Positions 18,924 to 28,506 are shown, numbered from the stretch's first letter. The stretch is DNA of 64,000 nucleotides from Ignavibacteria bacterium (GCA_020635205.1 JACKAE010000001.1:806001-870000), one strand, 5' to 3'. A program made the numbers and translations. Notes: generated from the letters alone by a model not told the origin.

Positions 18924-20162
18924 TCATTCAATGTAGAGAGGGACCGTCTGCAATGATTCTTCAGTCTGTTCAATGTTAATCAGGTGGAGCGAGGTTGAGC
19001 GGATCGTCATCGTCTCCGTTCGCTTCATAAACGATCCTTTCAAAGAGTGTTGAGTACTGTAGTAGAATGATCCCTCAGACATCTGGTTCACAACGCTTCC
19101 GTCCTGTTTGTTGAATGTCAATCTGCCCTGACTTGTGTTTCTCTTTAACTCTTGCTGGCTCGCCTTTTCATACATGTACTCATTCGAATTAGCCACAGTC
19201 AAATCAAGAGTTGAAGATTCGGCTTTCAAACTTGAGGAGTCCACATAGTATTGGTCAGCCGATTGGTTTCGAGAAACTTTTAGTTCAACCTCTCCCTCCA
19301 TAGCTGCGCTGGTAGTATCTAACCACTCGCGGCGTTCTTGTGCTTGGAAGTTCTTGTTGAAGTCTTCTTGGGTAGGCCAACGAGGGAACCACTTGCGGAC
19401 TTCTTGCTGAATGTCTTCGTGTGAGAGTTCGGGTTGCTGCACATTAGTCGGTTCCTTCTCTTCTACACCTACCATGTTACCAGCGACAAACTCGCCGAGG
19501 GAGGTGATAGTTGCCTGATACTTTTTTGTGAGAAGTGTGCTATCCTTTTCGTTCTTCTCCTCCCGATCTCCGTCGACTTTAGGGAAAAGTGTTGCCGTGA
19601 ACAGCAAGTTGAGGTTGCCTTTCGAGTCCACACTCTGAACTTCAATACATGCACGTTCTATAGATATAGTTGTGTCGCCGTTGAAGGGATCAGTCTCCAA
19701 CACTCTGTATTCATACCATAACTTCTGTCCCGGTTGTAGCCGATATCCCCAGGGGGTGCTCAAGAGTTTGAGTGGGGTGGTCTCCTTCAGCTTTTCGTGA
19801 TTGTGGTTGCTTTGGGGAGAAGGGGGGATATGCTCCCGGCGATCATTGCTAACAGATTCAGATGAAGAGTTCTCCCACGATTCACGAACACCTACAAGGC
19901 TTTTTTTGCTCGTTGTTTGGACTATCTGTGGAGTTCCAGCATTGTTCGCCGAAATGTTGGTTTGCCAGAGAAGCCCTCCACCGAGAACGAGAGAACTGAG
20001 AATAACTACGGCTGTCATGATAATACCTCTACGCTTTGATGATAACTCTTTGCCATCTTCCACTACTCTCTCAACCAGAGAGCGGAACTCTGCTGTTGTG
20101 ATTTCTTCGCGACCCTGAAGTCGGTCGAAATAGTCATGCAGTCTGTATGGTTCTCTCTTCAT
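18924..20162 (-). CDS. single-pass membrane protein, anti-sigma candidate
   Basis: ATG 20162 is preferred over the GTG two codons upstream; GGGTGA precedes it. The N-terminal 45 residues (HDYFDRLQGREEITTAEFRS...) are cytoplasmic. A membrane helix spans about 48-68 (IIMTAVVILSSLVLGGGLLW), and the remaining 340 residues are exported, with a conserved-looking core beginning GYRLQPGQKLWYEYRVLETD that resembles DUF6263-type periplasmic proteins. It overlaps the 3' end of the sigma gene at 20134-20724 by 29 bp, which suggests translational coupling and a role as its anti-sigma factor. No known catalytic motif is seen. Confidence 0.65.
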   Translation of the reverse strand: MKREPYRLHDYFDRLQGREEITTAEFRSLVERVVEDGKELSSKRRGIIMTAVVILSSLVLGGGLLWQTNISANNAGTPQIVQTTSKKSLVGVRESWENSSSESVSNDRREHIPPSPQSNHNHEKLKETTPLKLLSTPWGYRLQPGQKLWYEYRVLETDPFNGDTTISIERACIEVQSVDSKGNLNLLFTATLFPKVDGDREEKNEKDSTLLTKKYQATITSLGEFVAGNMVGVEEKEPTNVQQPELSHEDIQQEVRKWFPRWPTQEDFNKNFQAQERREWLDTTSAAMEGEVELKVSRNQSADQYYVDSSSLKAESSTLDLTVANSNEYMYEKASQQELKRNTSQGRLTFNKQDGSVVNQMSEGSFYYSTQHSLKGSFMKRTETMTIRSTSLHLINIEQTEESLQTVPLYIE

Positions 20163-20724
20163 TCTCACCCGTCATAGTTGGATTGTTGGTATTACTCTCA
20201 CCTTCATCGATTGCCCCTAACAACTTCGCAAGTCTCTTTCGTCCCCGCACAAGCCGCATCTTCACTGCCGAGAGCGACCCTCCCTGTATCTCTCGAATCT
20301 CTTCAAGCGACAAACCGGAAATCTCGTAGAGTGCAATGGCTTCTCGTTGTTCGCTCGGGAGTTGTTCTATTGCCCTGTAGAGTGCGGTAATGTCGGGTCC
20401 GACGTCTGGATTTTGATAGTCAGATGGAACTCCTTCTGGGTCTGTCTCAGCATCGTACTGTTGAAACCGCCGTCCCCTCTCTCGCTTTCGCTTCTCAATG
20501 CGAGATGCGATTGTGAACAACCACGTAGCAAATGCACCCTCTCGTTCGAGCTTCCCAAATCCTTGAAGTGCTGCCAAGATTGTATCTCCTACAAGATCAT
20601 CCCTCTCCTCTCTGGAGTTCGTCACTGCTTGCGCATACTGCAACAGTCGATTTCTGAGTGGCAGTATCAACTGAAGAAAACGTTCTTTTTCCTCGTGTGA
20701 TATAGGTTGCTGGCTGTTGTTCAA
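20134..20724 (-). CDS. ECF-family sigma factor
   Basis: This is a 196-residue sigma-70 family protein. Region 2 lies around 20-90 (LRNRLLQYAQAVTNSREERDDLVGDTILAALQGF, then FATWLFTIASRIEKRKRER), and region 4 around 125-180 (LPSEQREAIALYEISGLSLEE with helix-turn-helix up to VKMRLVRGRKRL). The start appears to be TTG: a stop codon lies five codons upstream and there is no ATG between or soon after. It is coupled to the membrane protein at 18924-20162. Confidence 0.88.
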   Translation of the reverse strand: MNNSQQPISHEEKERFLQLILPLRNRLLQYAQAVTNSREERDDLVGDTILAALQGFGKLEREGAFATWLFTIASRIEKRKRERGRRFQQYDAETDPEGVPSDYQNPDVGPDITALYRAIEQLPSEQREAIALYEISGLSLEEIREIQGGSLSAVKMRLVRGRKRLAKLLGAIDEGESNTNNPTMTGENEERTIQTA

Positions 20725-20917
20725 GGATGTATAGAATTATCTATCAAGGTCAACGGAATACTCTTCGATGTGGAGAAGATGTACTATCTCCCGAGTGATC
20801 GTTTCAGATATAGAAGTAACACACCTTCCCATTTGGTCACATCAAGATGGGATGTTTTTTCTTTTCCCCTAAGGGTGTAGTTTCGGGAGAACTTTGAATT
20901 TCCCTTCAGGAAGTGGG

Positions 20918-21493
20918 ATGCCGGATACTCGCGAGAACATAACGCAGTTGTTAGTTGATCTCGGTCAGGGAGATGAGCGGGCAGTCGATCAACTGTTACC
21001 CCTTGTCTACAACGAACTGCGCCGGATGGCACACCATTTTATGGTGAAAGAGCGCTCGGAGCATACGCTGAACACCACTGCTCTGGTTCACGAAGCCTAC
21101 CTGAAGTTGATCGATCAGCGCGAGGTAACGTGGCAGAATCGCTCTCACTTCTTCGCGATAGCATCGATAGCAATGCGGCGCATTCTGGTAAACTATGCGA
21201 AGATGCGTTCGCGAGAGAAGAGGGGAGGAGGGGGAACGCCTATCTCGTTAGGAGAGGTTCCTGAACTTCAGATTATTGCCGAAGAGCGAGCGGAAGAATT
21301 AATTGCCTTAGATGAGGCACTCGACCAACTTGCGGAGATCAACGAGCGGGCAGGGCGGGTAGTAGAGTGTCGGTTCTTTGGCGGCCTCTCAATCGAGGAG
21401 ACAGCCGAAGCCTTAGGCGTTTCGCCAATGACAGTGAAGCGGGACTGGAGATTTGCGAAGGCTTGGTTGAAGAGGGAGATTGGAGAATCGTAA
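20918..21493 (+). CDS. ECF-type sigma factor of the TIGR02999 / ECF39-like group
   Basis: From ATG 20918 (AGGAAGTGGG just upstream) the protein has 191 residues. It shows the hallmarks of the TIGR02999 group: NITQLLVDLGQGDERAVDQLLPLVYNELRRMA at the start, then HTLNTTALVHEAYLKLIDQ and WQNRSHFFAIASIAMRRILV in region 2, and a region-4 helix-turn-helix ending VSPMTVKRDWRFAKAWL. In other bacteria such sigma factors often work with Ser/Thr kinases or large TPR proteins, but none is adjacent here. The gene is monocistronic, ending at a terminator shared with the convergent gene. Confidence 0.9.
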   Translation: MPDTRENITQLLVDLGQGDERAVDQLLPLVYNELRRMAHHFMVKERSEHTLNTTALVHEAYLKLIDQREVTWQNRSHFFAIASIAMRRILVNYAKMRSREKRGGGGTPISLGEVPELQIIAEERAEELIALDEALDQLAEINERAGRVVECRFFGGLSIEETAEALGVSPMTVKRDWRFAKAWLKREIGES

Positions 21494-21519
21494 GGGCAAA
21501 TGTCGTTAGCGAATAAATA

Positions 21520-21552
21520 AAGGCCTCTCCGTCGTATTGATGGAGAGGCCTT
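21520..21552 (+). terminator. hairpin terminator between convergent genes
   Basis: An 11-bp perfect stem (AAGGCCTCTCC with its complement) and an 11-base loop is followed by TCTGTTGTTGTTG. It lies between the sigma gene and the T9SS protein gene on the opposite strand and could serve both. Confidence 0.75.
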
Positions 21553-21609
21553 CTGTTGTTGTTGTGCGATTCCTTTTCAGGTTGAGAAGAACTTTGTTGA
21601 ACAGATCGA

Positions 21610-23799
21610 TCAATTTGTCTTGACCAGAGAGTGGCTCCAGGAAGTTCCCTCGGTAACTACCACAACTCTGTAGTAGCCGGAAGGAATATCTGTACCGATT
21701 CTGAATTGATGTGTTCCAGCACTAAGTGGACCGGAGTGAAGTGCAGAAACTTGTTCGCCTATACTGTTTACAAGAATGACTTTGGTAAACTGCTGAGAAG
21801 TGTTCAAGTCAACGTAGAGTGTTGCCTCAGTGGTTGCAGGGTTCGGAGTAACGTAAATGGCCGAAGCCTGATTCCTCTCTGCCATTTGAACTCCGGATTG
21901 AATATCGGTAATCCAAACGCTCTGTTGCTCCGATCCTGCGTAGCCGCGATCTCCCACCTGAAGAAATACCTGAAGTATTACGTTGTTTGGCATTTCGTTC
22001 TCAACATCGATCCAGGTTGTACCGTCGAAAGCAAAAGTCTTGTAGTTAGATGCCGAACCATCCCAGTGAAATGCCCGAACGTAGCGGCGACCGTTAAGGA
22101 TATTTGCCTCGTCGCCAAGAGGGTTCACAATCGAATAGTTGTCGGGAATGGGAGCAACAGCAGTCCAGGTAGAGTTTGTCTCTGGGTTCTGCCGAGTAAA
22201 GATGCCGCGCGGTGTGTAGAGGTAGATGCTGCCGTTCAACAAGAAGAACGATCCTGTTCCCTTCCACTGATCGTCAACCGGTAATCCACCAATTGATTTC
22301 GTCCAACTATCACCTCGATTAGTTGAGCGATAAACACCTTCCAACGTGCTGATGTAAACAACGTTGTTGCCGAGTGCGAGGGCATCGGTGATTGGAACCA
22401 CAGTGAAGCCATTCTCAGGCAAGCCTTGATTGACCTCCTGCCAGGTTTCTCCTTTATCTGTTGACCTAAAGATGCCTCCCTCTCTCCAATCGTCATTGAG
22501 TTCATGTTCGCTCAGCGTTTCGGCGAGTGTGAGATAGGCTGTGCCGTTATCGTCAACAGTGATACCAGAAAAGGCTAACGAGAACTCTGTGCCACCGAAT
22601 TCCTGCATCTTGTAATCATCGAATTTTGTCTGCATCGAGACCCAGGTTTCGCCAAGGTCTGTGGAGCGATAGATATCGCCGTAGTCGACAGCGAAAATGA
22701 GGTCATTATATGACTCGAAGGAGAAGGCTTGGAGGTCAGCAACTCTCTCCCACTGATTCCCCTCGTCTGTGGTGCGGAAAATCGCATTGCCGGTGCTGGC
22801 GAAGACTGCCGAGTTAAGTTCAGAAGTAACGTTGCCGAGAGCTCCCACAGAAGTGTTGCGGAGGTTTGTTGTGATATTCTCGACATCACTGCTTGCGTTC
22901 TCTACGCGATAAATCCCGGCTTGAGTCGGAAAGAATGCCCCGTTGTTATCAACAACCGGGGAGAGTGCGTAGCTGTTCATCGGAATCATATCCCAAGTTC
23001 CATTTACAAACCTACCGATGCTCTTGCCGAACGATCCGGCAAACAGCGCCTGATCGTTAGCCGCAATCCACTGTATTCTGGCAAACCCGGGTAACCCTTC
23101 GGTAATATCTTCCCACGTTGCTCCGTTGTCAGTGCTTTGGTAGAGAGATGTTGTGGCAGAGGCATAGATAGCACCCTCACCTCCGGCATACTGTAATCCG
23201 CCTGAGCCAGTAGCTGGCGGGTTAGCGGCTGTAGGTTCCCATGTTAGGCCTCCATCAACAGAAGTGTAGAGTTCACTGCCAAAAAAGCCGACCGGAGCGT
23301 AGAGCCGGTCAGAGCTACCAAAGATTGCGTGAGAAAAAGGAGGGAGTGGTGCTTGTACTTCCCAATTGATTCCGTCGAGAGATTTCAGCAGTGTGTCGTT
23401 CACAACGACGTATGCAGTCCCGTCAACTACACTGATTGGTGTGGTGGATAGAACCGAGAGTGTGCTCGTCAGGCCAAGGCTATCCCAGGTAATTCCCTTA
23501 TCTGTCGAGCGATAAAGAATGTGTTGTTGTCCTTCAACTTTTGTTCCTATCAATACTTCACCGATGGCTACAATGTGGTCGCCGACAAAGTTGCTCACAT
23601 TCTTCCACGTTTCATTTTCATAGAGAAATGTTCCACTGCTTCCATAGGCGGCAAGGCCTGTAGAGGTAGTGGTCACGGTTTTAAACATACCTCCTTGAGG
23701 GCCACTTGACTGAACCCACTGAGACAATAGAAGTGAGGGGGAACTAAAGAGGAAGAGGAGCAAAACGGATAGTTTGGCAAGAAATGTTGGTAGCTTCAT
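21610..23799 (-). CDS. sortilin/BNR-repeat beta-propeller protein with T9SS sorting domain
   Basis: From ATG 23799 (MKLPTFLAKLSVLLLFLF..., a good signal peptide; the frame also has an ATG eight codons earlier) the protein is 729 residues. It contains about ten Asp-box/BNR motifs of the form S.D.G.TW (STDKGITWDSL, STDNGATWEDI, STDLGETWVSM, STNRGDSWTKS), typical of sortilin-like ten-bladed propellers. The last 80 residues form a T9SS type A domain (YVTPNPATTEATLYVDL ... PSGYYRVVVV). It is a secreted protein with unknown ligand or glycan specificity. Confidence 0.85.
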   Translation of the reverse strand: MKLPTFLAKLSVLLLFLFSSPSLLLSQWVQSSGPQGGMFKTVTTTSTGLAAYGSSGTFLYENETWKNVSNFVGDHIVAIGEVLIGTKVEGQQHILYRSTDKGITWDSLGLTSTLSVLSTTPISVVDGTAYVVVNDTLLKSLDGINWEVQAPLPPFSHAIFGSSDRLYAPVGFFGSELYTSVDGGLTWEPTAANPPATGSGGLQYAGGEGAIYASATTSLYQSTDNGATWEDITEGLPGFARIQWIAANDQALFAGSFGKSIGRFVNGTWDMIPMNSYALSPVVDNNGAFFPTQAGIYRVENASSDVENITTNLRNTSVGALGNVTSELNSAVFASTGNAIFRTTDEGNQWERVADLQAFSFESYNDLIFAVDYGDIYRSTDLGETWVSMQTKFDDYKMQEFGGTEFSLAFSGITVDDNGTAYLTLAETLSEHELNDDWREGGIFRSTDKGETWQEVNQGLPENGFTVVPITDALALGNNVVYISTLEGVYRSTNRGDSWTKSIGGLPVDDQWKGTGSFFLLNGSIYLYTPRGIFTRQNPETNSTWTAVAPIPDNYSIVNPLGDEANILNGRRYVRAFHWDGSASNYKTFAFDGTTWIDVENEMPNNVILQVFLQVGDRGYAGSEQQSVWITDIQSGVQMAERNQASAIYVTPNPATTEATLYVDLNTSQQFTKVILVNSIGEQVSALHSGPLSAGTHQFRIGTDIPSGYYRVVVVTEGTSWSHSLVKTN

Positions 23800-23957
23800 A
23801 ATTGTATTCTTTTGATGGAGCATGACTTGCAGTATAGATGCGCCCTATCGAAACACCGTTCCAAAAGAGGATGTTTCTTTTCGAGGATGTTTTATTGAAA
23901 CAGGGAAGAGGCTTTCTGGTTATTGATAGCGAGCACGACATAAGTCTACCGGAATAA

Positions 23958-24521
23958 ATGTCGGATAACTTTTCCCGATATAGTGATAGTCGCCTTTTTG
24001 CTTTGTTGCGAGAAGAGCCCAAAACAAAGGATCAAGCCTTTGCGGAACTCTATGCCCGCCACTCTTCACGAGTCTGGCTTTACTGTCTGAAGATTATGGG
24101 AGATCGGCAGAGTGCGGAGGATATGTTCCAAGGGACGTTCCTTCGATTCCTTCAGAGTGCGACAGTTGAGCGTGAGATGTCGAACGTGCCTGGGTTTCTC
24201 CTGCGAATTGCCCGAAACCTCTGTTTGAATGCAAAGCAGAAGATGAGGCCGATCACCACTTCGCTCGAAGAACTTGAACTTCCAGTTGAAGAACATCCGG
24301 TAGAGGCACGTGAGCTTGAACGGCTTGTCTCCACAGCTCTCGACCTGCTTCCAGAAGAGCATCGCGAAGCCTTCGTCTTGCAAGCATACAATGGCATGTC
24401 GTATAAAGAGATTGCCGAAATGATTGACCGACCGGTCACCACAGTACGGAACCGGGTTGTACGAGCAAAGAAAAAGATGAGAGAGATTCTCGCCCCCTAT
24501 CTCGTCGACTATAGAGAATAA
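23958..24521 (+). CDS. ECF-family sigma factor partnered with a barrel-fused anti-sigma candidate
   Basis: This 187-residue protein has region 2 (about 20-95: FAELYARHSSRVWLYCLKIMGDRQSAEDMFQGTFLRF, then VPGFLLRIARNLCLNAK) and region 4 (about 125-180: LPEEHREAFVLQAYNGMSYKE, EMIDRPVTTVRNRVVRAKKK). The next gene begins four bases after its stop, so the two are almost certainly co-transcribed and translationally coupled. Confidence 0.92.
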   Translation: MSDNFSRYSDSRLFALLREEPKTKDQAFAELYARHSSRVWLYCLKIMGDRQSAEDMFQGTFLRFLQSATVEREMSNVPGFLLRIARNLCLNAKQKMRPITTSLEELELPVEEHPVEARELERLVSTALDLLPEEHREAFVLQAYNGMSYKEIAEMIDRPVTTVRNRVVRAKKKMREILAPYLVDYRE

Positions 24522-24525
24522 TATT

Positions 24526-26010
24526 ATGGGACAGAACGAATCAACGTGGACTGCATCTGAACTTGTCTATCTCTTCGTGGATGGAGAGGCCGATGATGTA
24601 CAGAAAACCCAACTCTTCGGTGCGTTGGCAAACAATTCTGATTTGCAGGCCGAGCTTGCCGACGCAATTCGAATTAACGCTGCCGTGCGGGATGAAACGG
24701 CGAACGCCGCCCCACCGGCTGGAGTAACGGCCACGCTTTTCGAACGGGCAGGTATTGGAGTTGCGGCCGGTTCATCTTCTGCACCGGTCGTCTCTGGAGT
24801 AGTCGGGGGGGGAACTGCTGCCGGAGTTGGTCTCCTCATGAGGAAATTTGGACTCCCCTTAGTTACTGGCTTTTTGGGTGCAGTTCTGGCTCTCTTCCTC
24901 GTTCCTGAAATTGGTTTCTTCCAAGAGAATAGTGGGGGTAGAGTTGCTGAACAACCGAGGCTTGCTTCGGCGCAGGTAGAGTCATCACGCTCTACCGATA
25001 ACGTTCAATCTCCCTCCACAACAGGTCCACGAGGAGAAAGGGAAAGGGGATTGAAGCGAGGCCAACAGAGATTCGGAATGGGTCAAGCAGTAGCAGACCG
25101 AACCCTCTCAGAATTTTCAACCTCTTCGGTAGCTCAGAGTAGTTCTGATGGTTTCGATAGAGTAGAGCTAACCACCCAACCGAACGGAATAGCATCATCA
25201 GATCAATCGTCAGTACTGTTCAGACCAGAACTCTTGCAGGTTCTTCCACACCAAGCAATCAACTCCGCTTCACTTATCAGTTCAACTGACAGAGAGATTT
25301 CGAGTAGAGTTCCGAGACTGACAGAAACGAGTGTCTCTGGTTCACGCTTCCACTTCTCCACGCAGATTCGGGGCATTCTCGGTCTGGAGACATTCCCGAA
25401 TCGCTCGCTTGAAAATGGGAAGAGCGCTCCACTCGAGAACCTTGCTCTGACAGCCTTCTGGCATCCGTCGGAAGGTCATGCGTTTGGTGTTGAAGTTGGA
25501 CGTGAGCGGCATCCACTCTATGTGCAGAATGATCCTGCCGATGATAGTGGGGTGATCTTCCTTGCAATTAACGGACCGGATAGAGGAAGCTTAGACATCA
25601 CGATTACGAGCGATCCTAACGATCTGACTGGCTTGGGGAACGGACGGAACAGCCAGGATCTGAGCAACGTTGGCAACGTCGCCAATACAGAGTCGGGTTC
25701 TACAGTTGCTTCCGATACTATCAACGGTTACCGTCTGGAGCCGATAGTGGAGTGGGTTGGGCTTGCCTACCAGTTCAAGGCCGGAGCTATCGATAGTCGG
25801 GGTGCGATTCGTCCGTACGTTCAGACCGTAGTTGGCGCGACGCAGTCAGGACCGATTGGGAAGGCAACACTTGGCGTTGCGTGGAAGCCTGAGGATCGTA
25901 TCTCACTTGGAGTTGGTGTAGAGGGAACCTCTCTCTTCTATCGGAGAGATGGAGAGTGGTTCTCCTCACGGAAGGTCGGTGCTACGTATTCAGTACAAGT
26001 TGAGTTCTGA
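24526..26010 (+). CDS. putative double-membrane-spanning anti-sigma factor with C-terminal outer-membrane barrel
   Basis: The 494-residue protein starts four bases after the sigma gene. Residues 1-70 (ASELVYLFVDGEADDVQKTQ...) look like a small cytoplasmic anti-sigma helical bundle. A Gly-rich stretch leads to one membrane helix at about 106-131 (FGLPLVTGFLGAVLALFLVP). Residues 135-265 are Ser/Gln/Arg-rich and probably disordered. From about 270 to the end there are alternating amphipathic strands (FHFSTQIRGILGLE, LALTAFWHPSEGHAFGVEVG, RLEPIVEWVGLAYQFKAG, ISLGVGVEGTSLFY) ending with Phe (YSVQVEF), as expected for an outer-membrane beta barrel. There is no cleavable signal. One chain could thus link outer membrane state to a sigma factor. 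Similar dual membrane-spanning anti-sigma factors are, as I recall, known in Bacteroides. Confidence 0.65.
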   Translation: MGQNESTWTASELVYLFVDGEADDVQKTQLFGALANNSDLQAELADAIRINAAVRDETANAAPPAGVTATLFERAGIGVAAGSSSAPVVSGVVGGGTAAGVGLLMRKFGLPLVTGFLGAVLALFLVPEIGFFQENSGGRVAEQPRLASAQVESSRSTDNVQSPSTTGPRGERERGLKRGQQRFGMGQAVADRTLSEFSTSSVAQSSSDGFDRVELTTQPNGIASSDQSSVLFRPELLQVLPHQAINSASLISSTDREISSRVPRLTETSVSGSRFHFSTQIRGILGLETFPNRSLENGKSAPLENLALTAFWHPSEGHAFGVEVGRERHPLYVQNDPADDSGVIFLAINGPDRGSLDITITSDPNDLTGLGNGRNSQDLSNVGNVANTESGSTVASDTINGYRLEPIVEWVGLAYQFKAGAIDSRGAIRPYVQTVVGATQSGPIGKATLGVAWKPEDRISLGVGVEGTSLFYRRDGEWFSSRKVGATYSVQVEF

Positions 26011-26112
26011 TAAGGGTAGGTAGGGTGTGAGGATAGAGTATCTACAAGGAATGGATGTTTGTCAGGCGTCTGCCCCGTATAAATATTGAACTATAAACAT
26101 TTAGAGAAGAAT

Positions 26113-27006
26113 ATGAAGACAAGAACAGATAGTAAGGTGCGGATTCGCAGAGCGGGTAGAAGAATCTTTCTCCCCCTGTTGATCTTTCCTCTCCTCCTTT
26201 CACTTCAGGCTTGTAAGGAGAGTAGCCTCTATCCCTATAAGTCAGACAAGGGGGAGAAGGGAATAACGATAGAGGATGTTTACGGAGTTGAGTGGCGCTT
26301 AGAAGCTTTTGAGGAGTGGGAGGGAGATCAAGTTGGGCAGAGTAACATCCCTCCGGCTGAACAGGTATATACCTTGACATTTCAGAAGGATGGGGGGAGT
26401 GGGACGAACCACTGCAACCTCTACGGAGTGGAGTATAAGACAGATGGCGTCGATGGTATCTCCTTTAATAGTTTTATTTCTACCAAAGTCTACTGTGGTG
26501 ATGAAAGTTTAGATCAGACGTTTTCAGACGCAATTCTCAATGCTGAGCGATATCAAATAGGGGAGTCGACGCTACGAATCTTCTACGAAGGGAACAGACG
26601 TGCTCTCTTCTTTAAGAAAGTAGTAGCTGAGCCGATTACGCTAATGCCTCTGGAGCTTGTAAATTTTGCTCCGAGCGTTCCCTTCTCAACATCCCAACCA
26701 CAGATCAACGGTGACTTGTTAACGGTGCAGGTGCAATATTCTGGAGGATGTGAGGAGCACAAATTCAGTCTCGTTGGTCCTGAAACAATTCCCTCAGGTG
26801 ATCCAACACCAATTACTCTCTATCTCCAACATTCTTCTAAGCCTGACCCTTGCTTAGCCTACATCTCGAATGACTTAACGTTTGATTTGACGCCGTTGAA
26901 GGAACGGTGGAAACAGGTAACGGGAAAGTCGAGCGGAGAGATTCTCATTACACTGAATGATCTTCACGGTGGAAGTGTTACTGGGTTGAGTTGGAAGATC
27001 AATTAG
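26113..27006 (+). CDS. META-domain (HslJ-like) lipoprotein
   Basis: From ATG 26113 the protein has 297 residues. The lipoprotein signal ends in LSLQAC. The META/HslJ-like region (about 50-150) shows the usual W.L (VEWRLEAFEE), TLTFQKDGGSGTNHCNLYGVEY and a late strand with a Cys. A second beta-rich domain (about 180-297) contains LTVQVQYSGGCEEHKFSLVG and the conserved block FDLTPLKERWKQVTGKSSG. Both domains are shared with the next gene, so the pair arose by duplication. It is probably periplasmic or surface-anchored. META domains are linked to stress or adhesion, but no activity is established. Confidence 0.75.
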   Translation: MKTRTDSKVRIRRAGRRIFLPLLIFPLLLSLQACKESSLYPYKSDKGEKGITIEDVYGVEWRLEAFEEWEGDQVGQSNIPPAEQVYTLTFQKDGGSGTNHCNLYGVEYKTDGVDGISFNSFISTKVYCGDESLDQTFSDAILNAERYQIGESTLRIFYEGNRRALFFKKVVAEPITLMPLELVNFAPSVPFSTSQPQINGDLLTVQVQYSGGCEEHKFSLVGPETIPSGDPTPITLYLQHSSKPDPCLAYISNDLTFDLTPLKERWKQVTGKSSGEILITLNDLHGGSVTGLSWKIN

Positions 27007-27058
27007 TTCGAATCAGAGATTTTATTAGAAACACACGATAAACATCAGGGAGATAATC

Positions 27059-28261
27059 ATGAACCACCTGAAAACAGTATTTGCTCTCCTTTTCGTTCTG
27101 TTTGCCGTACAAGGTTGTCGGAACAGTACAATCTATCCAGACCAGAATGACATCGACCTCAAGGATGATGCAAACGGAGAGGGAACTGTTGACATTAACG
27201 ATATCCTCGGAGCAGAGTGGAAGCTTGTTGGATTCCAACAGCAGACAGGGAATGCGTTGCAGCTCGACAAAGTTCCAGACACGCAAGATTTTACGTTGAC
27301 TTTTGGCTCAGGGGATGCAAGTGGAATGGCCGACTGTAAGGGATACGCCTACCAATATTCGCACGACGATAAAGGGAATATCTCTTTCTTCAATCCTGCT
27401 CCACAGATTGCACTGGCTTGCCCTCCCGGCAGCTATGATGCAGCCTACTACAGTGCGATGGAGAGTGCCACATCCTATAAGGCAACAAATGCCACGCTCT
27501 ACATCTATTACGGGGGAGGAAATCAAGCGCGAGCACTCTACTTCGTTCGGAAAGATCAGCAGCATACAAGTGTAGGTGTGCCCATTGTCCTCTATCAAAT
27601 GGAGCTTGTGAGGCTTGCGAAGAGTGACCCGTACAAAATATTAGATGTTTCAGTTACCGGAGATCAACTCGACCTGAAAGTGCAGTATGCTGGAGGGTGC
27701 AAGACGCACGACTTTACGTTGATGGGACCTCTGACAATTCCTGTTAACGGCCTTATCATCAATGGTCAAGTAACCGAAACGCCAATCACAGCCTTCCTCT
27801 ACCACGATGCGAACGGTGATGCTTGTGAAGCGTTGGTAACGGAAGATCGTCACTTTGACCTGACTCCACTGAAAGAACGGTGGAAAGAAGTGACCGGCAA
27901 AACGGATGGCACAGTCAGCCTGAGCATCGATGATCTCCACACGGGAGTAGTCTGGACGATTTCTTATAGAATAGGAAATGGTGGTAGTAATCTTCCTAAT
28001 TGGTTAGCCGATTCGATTGCTGCAATCAGTAGTCGCCCAGTGGCTAATCCTGCAGAATCTATCTGGCAGTATACGTACAAGGGAGAAATTGTCTACTACC
28101 GTCCGGCGATCTGTTGTGACTTCTTCAGTGATCTCTACGACAAAGATGGGAATATACTCTGCCATCCAGATGGGGGAATTGCTGGAACAGGGGATGGGCA
28201 GTGTCCTGACTTCATCGCGACAAAGAGCAATGCGAAGCTGATCTGGAAAGATCCTCGATAG
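27059..28261 (+). CDS. META-domain lipoprotein, paralogue with additional C-terminal domain
   Basis: This 400-residue lipoprotein (signal ending FAVQGC) is collinear with its upstream neighbour: META-like domain, then LKVQYAGGCKTHDFTLMGP and the near-identical FDLTPLKERWKEVTGKTDG block. It extends about 95 residues further with a compact Cys-rich module (WQYTYKGEIVYYRPAICCDF ... LCHPDGGIAGTGDGQCPDF) that resembles the DUF6970 kind of small domain. The extra module has four Cys residues in CC and C...C arrangement, which may form disulphides. It starts 52 bp after its paralogue and is presumably in the same operon. Confidence 0.75.
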   Translation: MNHLKTVFALLFVLFAVQGCRNSTIYPDQNDIDLKDDANGEGTVDINDILGAEWKLVGFQQQTGNALQLDKVPDTQDFTLTFGSGDASGMADCKGYAYQYSHDDKGNISFFNPAPQIALACPPGSYDAAYYSAMESATSYKATNATLYIYYGGGNQARALYFVRKDQQHTSVGVPIVLYQMELVRLAKSDPYKILDVSVTGDQLDLKVQYAGGCKTHDFTLMGPLTIPVNGLIINGQVTETPITAFLYHDANGDACEALVTEDRHFDLTPLKERWKEVTGKTDGTVSLSIDDLHTGVVWTISYRIGNGGSNLPNWLADSIAAISSRPVANPAESIWQYTYKGEIVYYRPAICCDFFSDLYDKDGNILCHPDGGIAGTGDGQCPDFIATKSNAKLIWKDPR

Positions 28262-28319
28262 TTCCTCTCCTAAAGAATCTTGGAAGCTCGAAGCACTTCG
28301 TCTTTTCCAACGGTTTACG

Positions 28320-28384
28320 AGATGTCCCTGCACCGGTTAGTGGTTCTCCTCCACGACCGGCTCGTGGGGACATCTTTTTTTTTA
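28320..28384 (+). terminator. hairpin terminator after the META lipoprotein genes
   Basis: A stem of AGATGTCCC with GGGACATCT, extended inward by CACCGG-like pairing with CCGGCTCGTG, is followed by nine Ts (TTTTTTTTTA). It is a strong plus-strand terminator about 60 bp after the lipoprotein stop. Confidence 0.8.
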
Positions 28385-28506
28385 CTTCCCTGTAACCTTC
28401 CCTGCAAGCTCTGTGTTATCACAGCCGACCTGACTATACTTGCAATGAATAAAATTAAATTGAAGATAGTTTGGTTTTTGTAGTAATGGCATAGTATATT
28501 TGCCAC

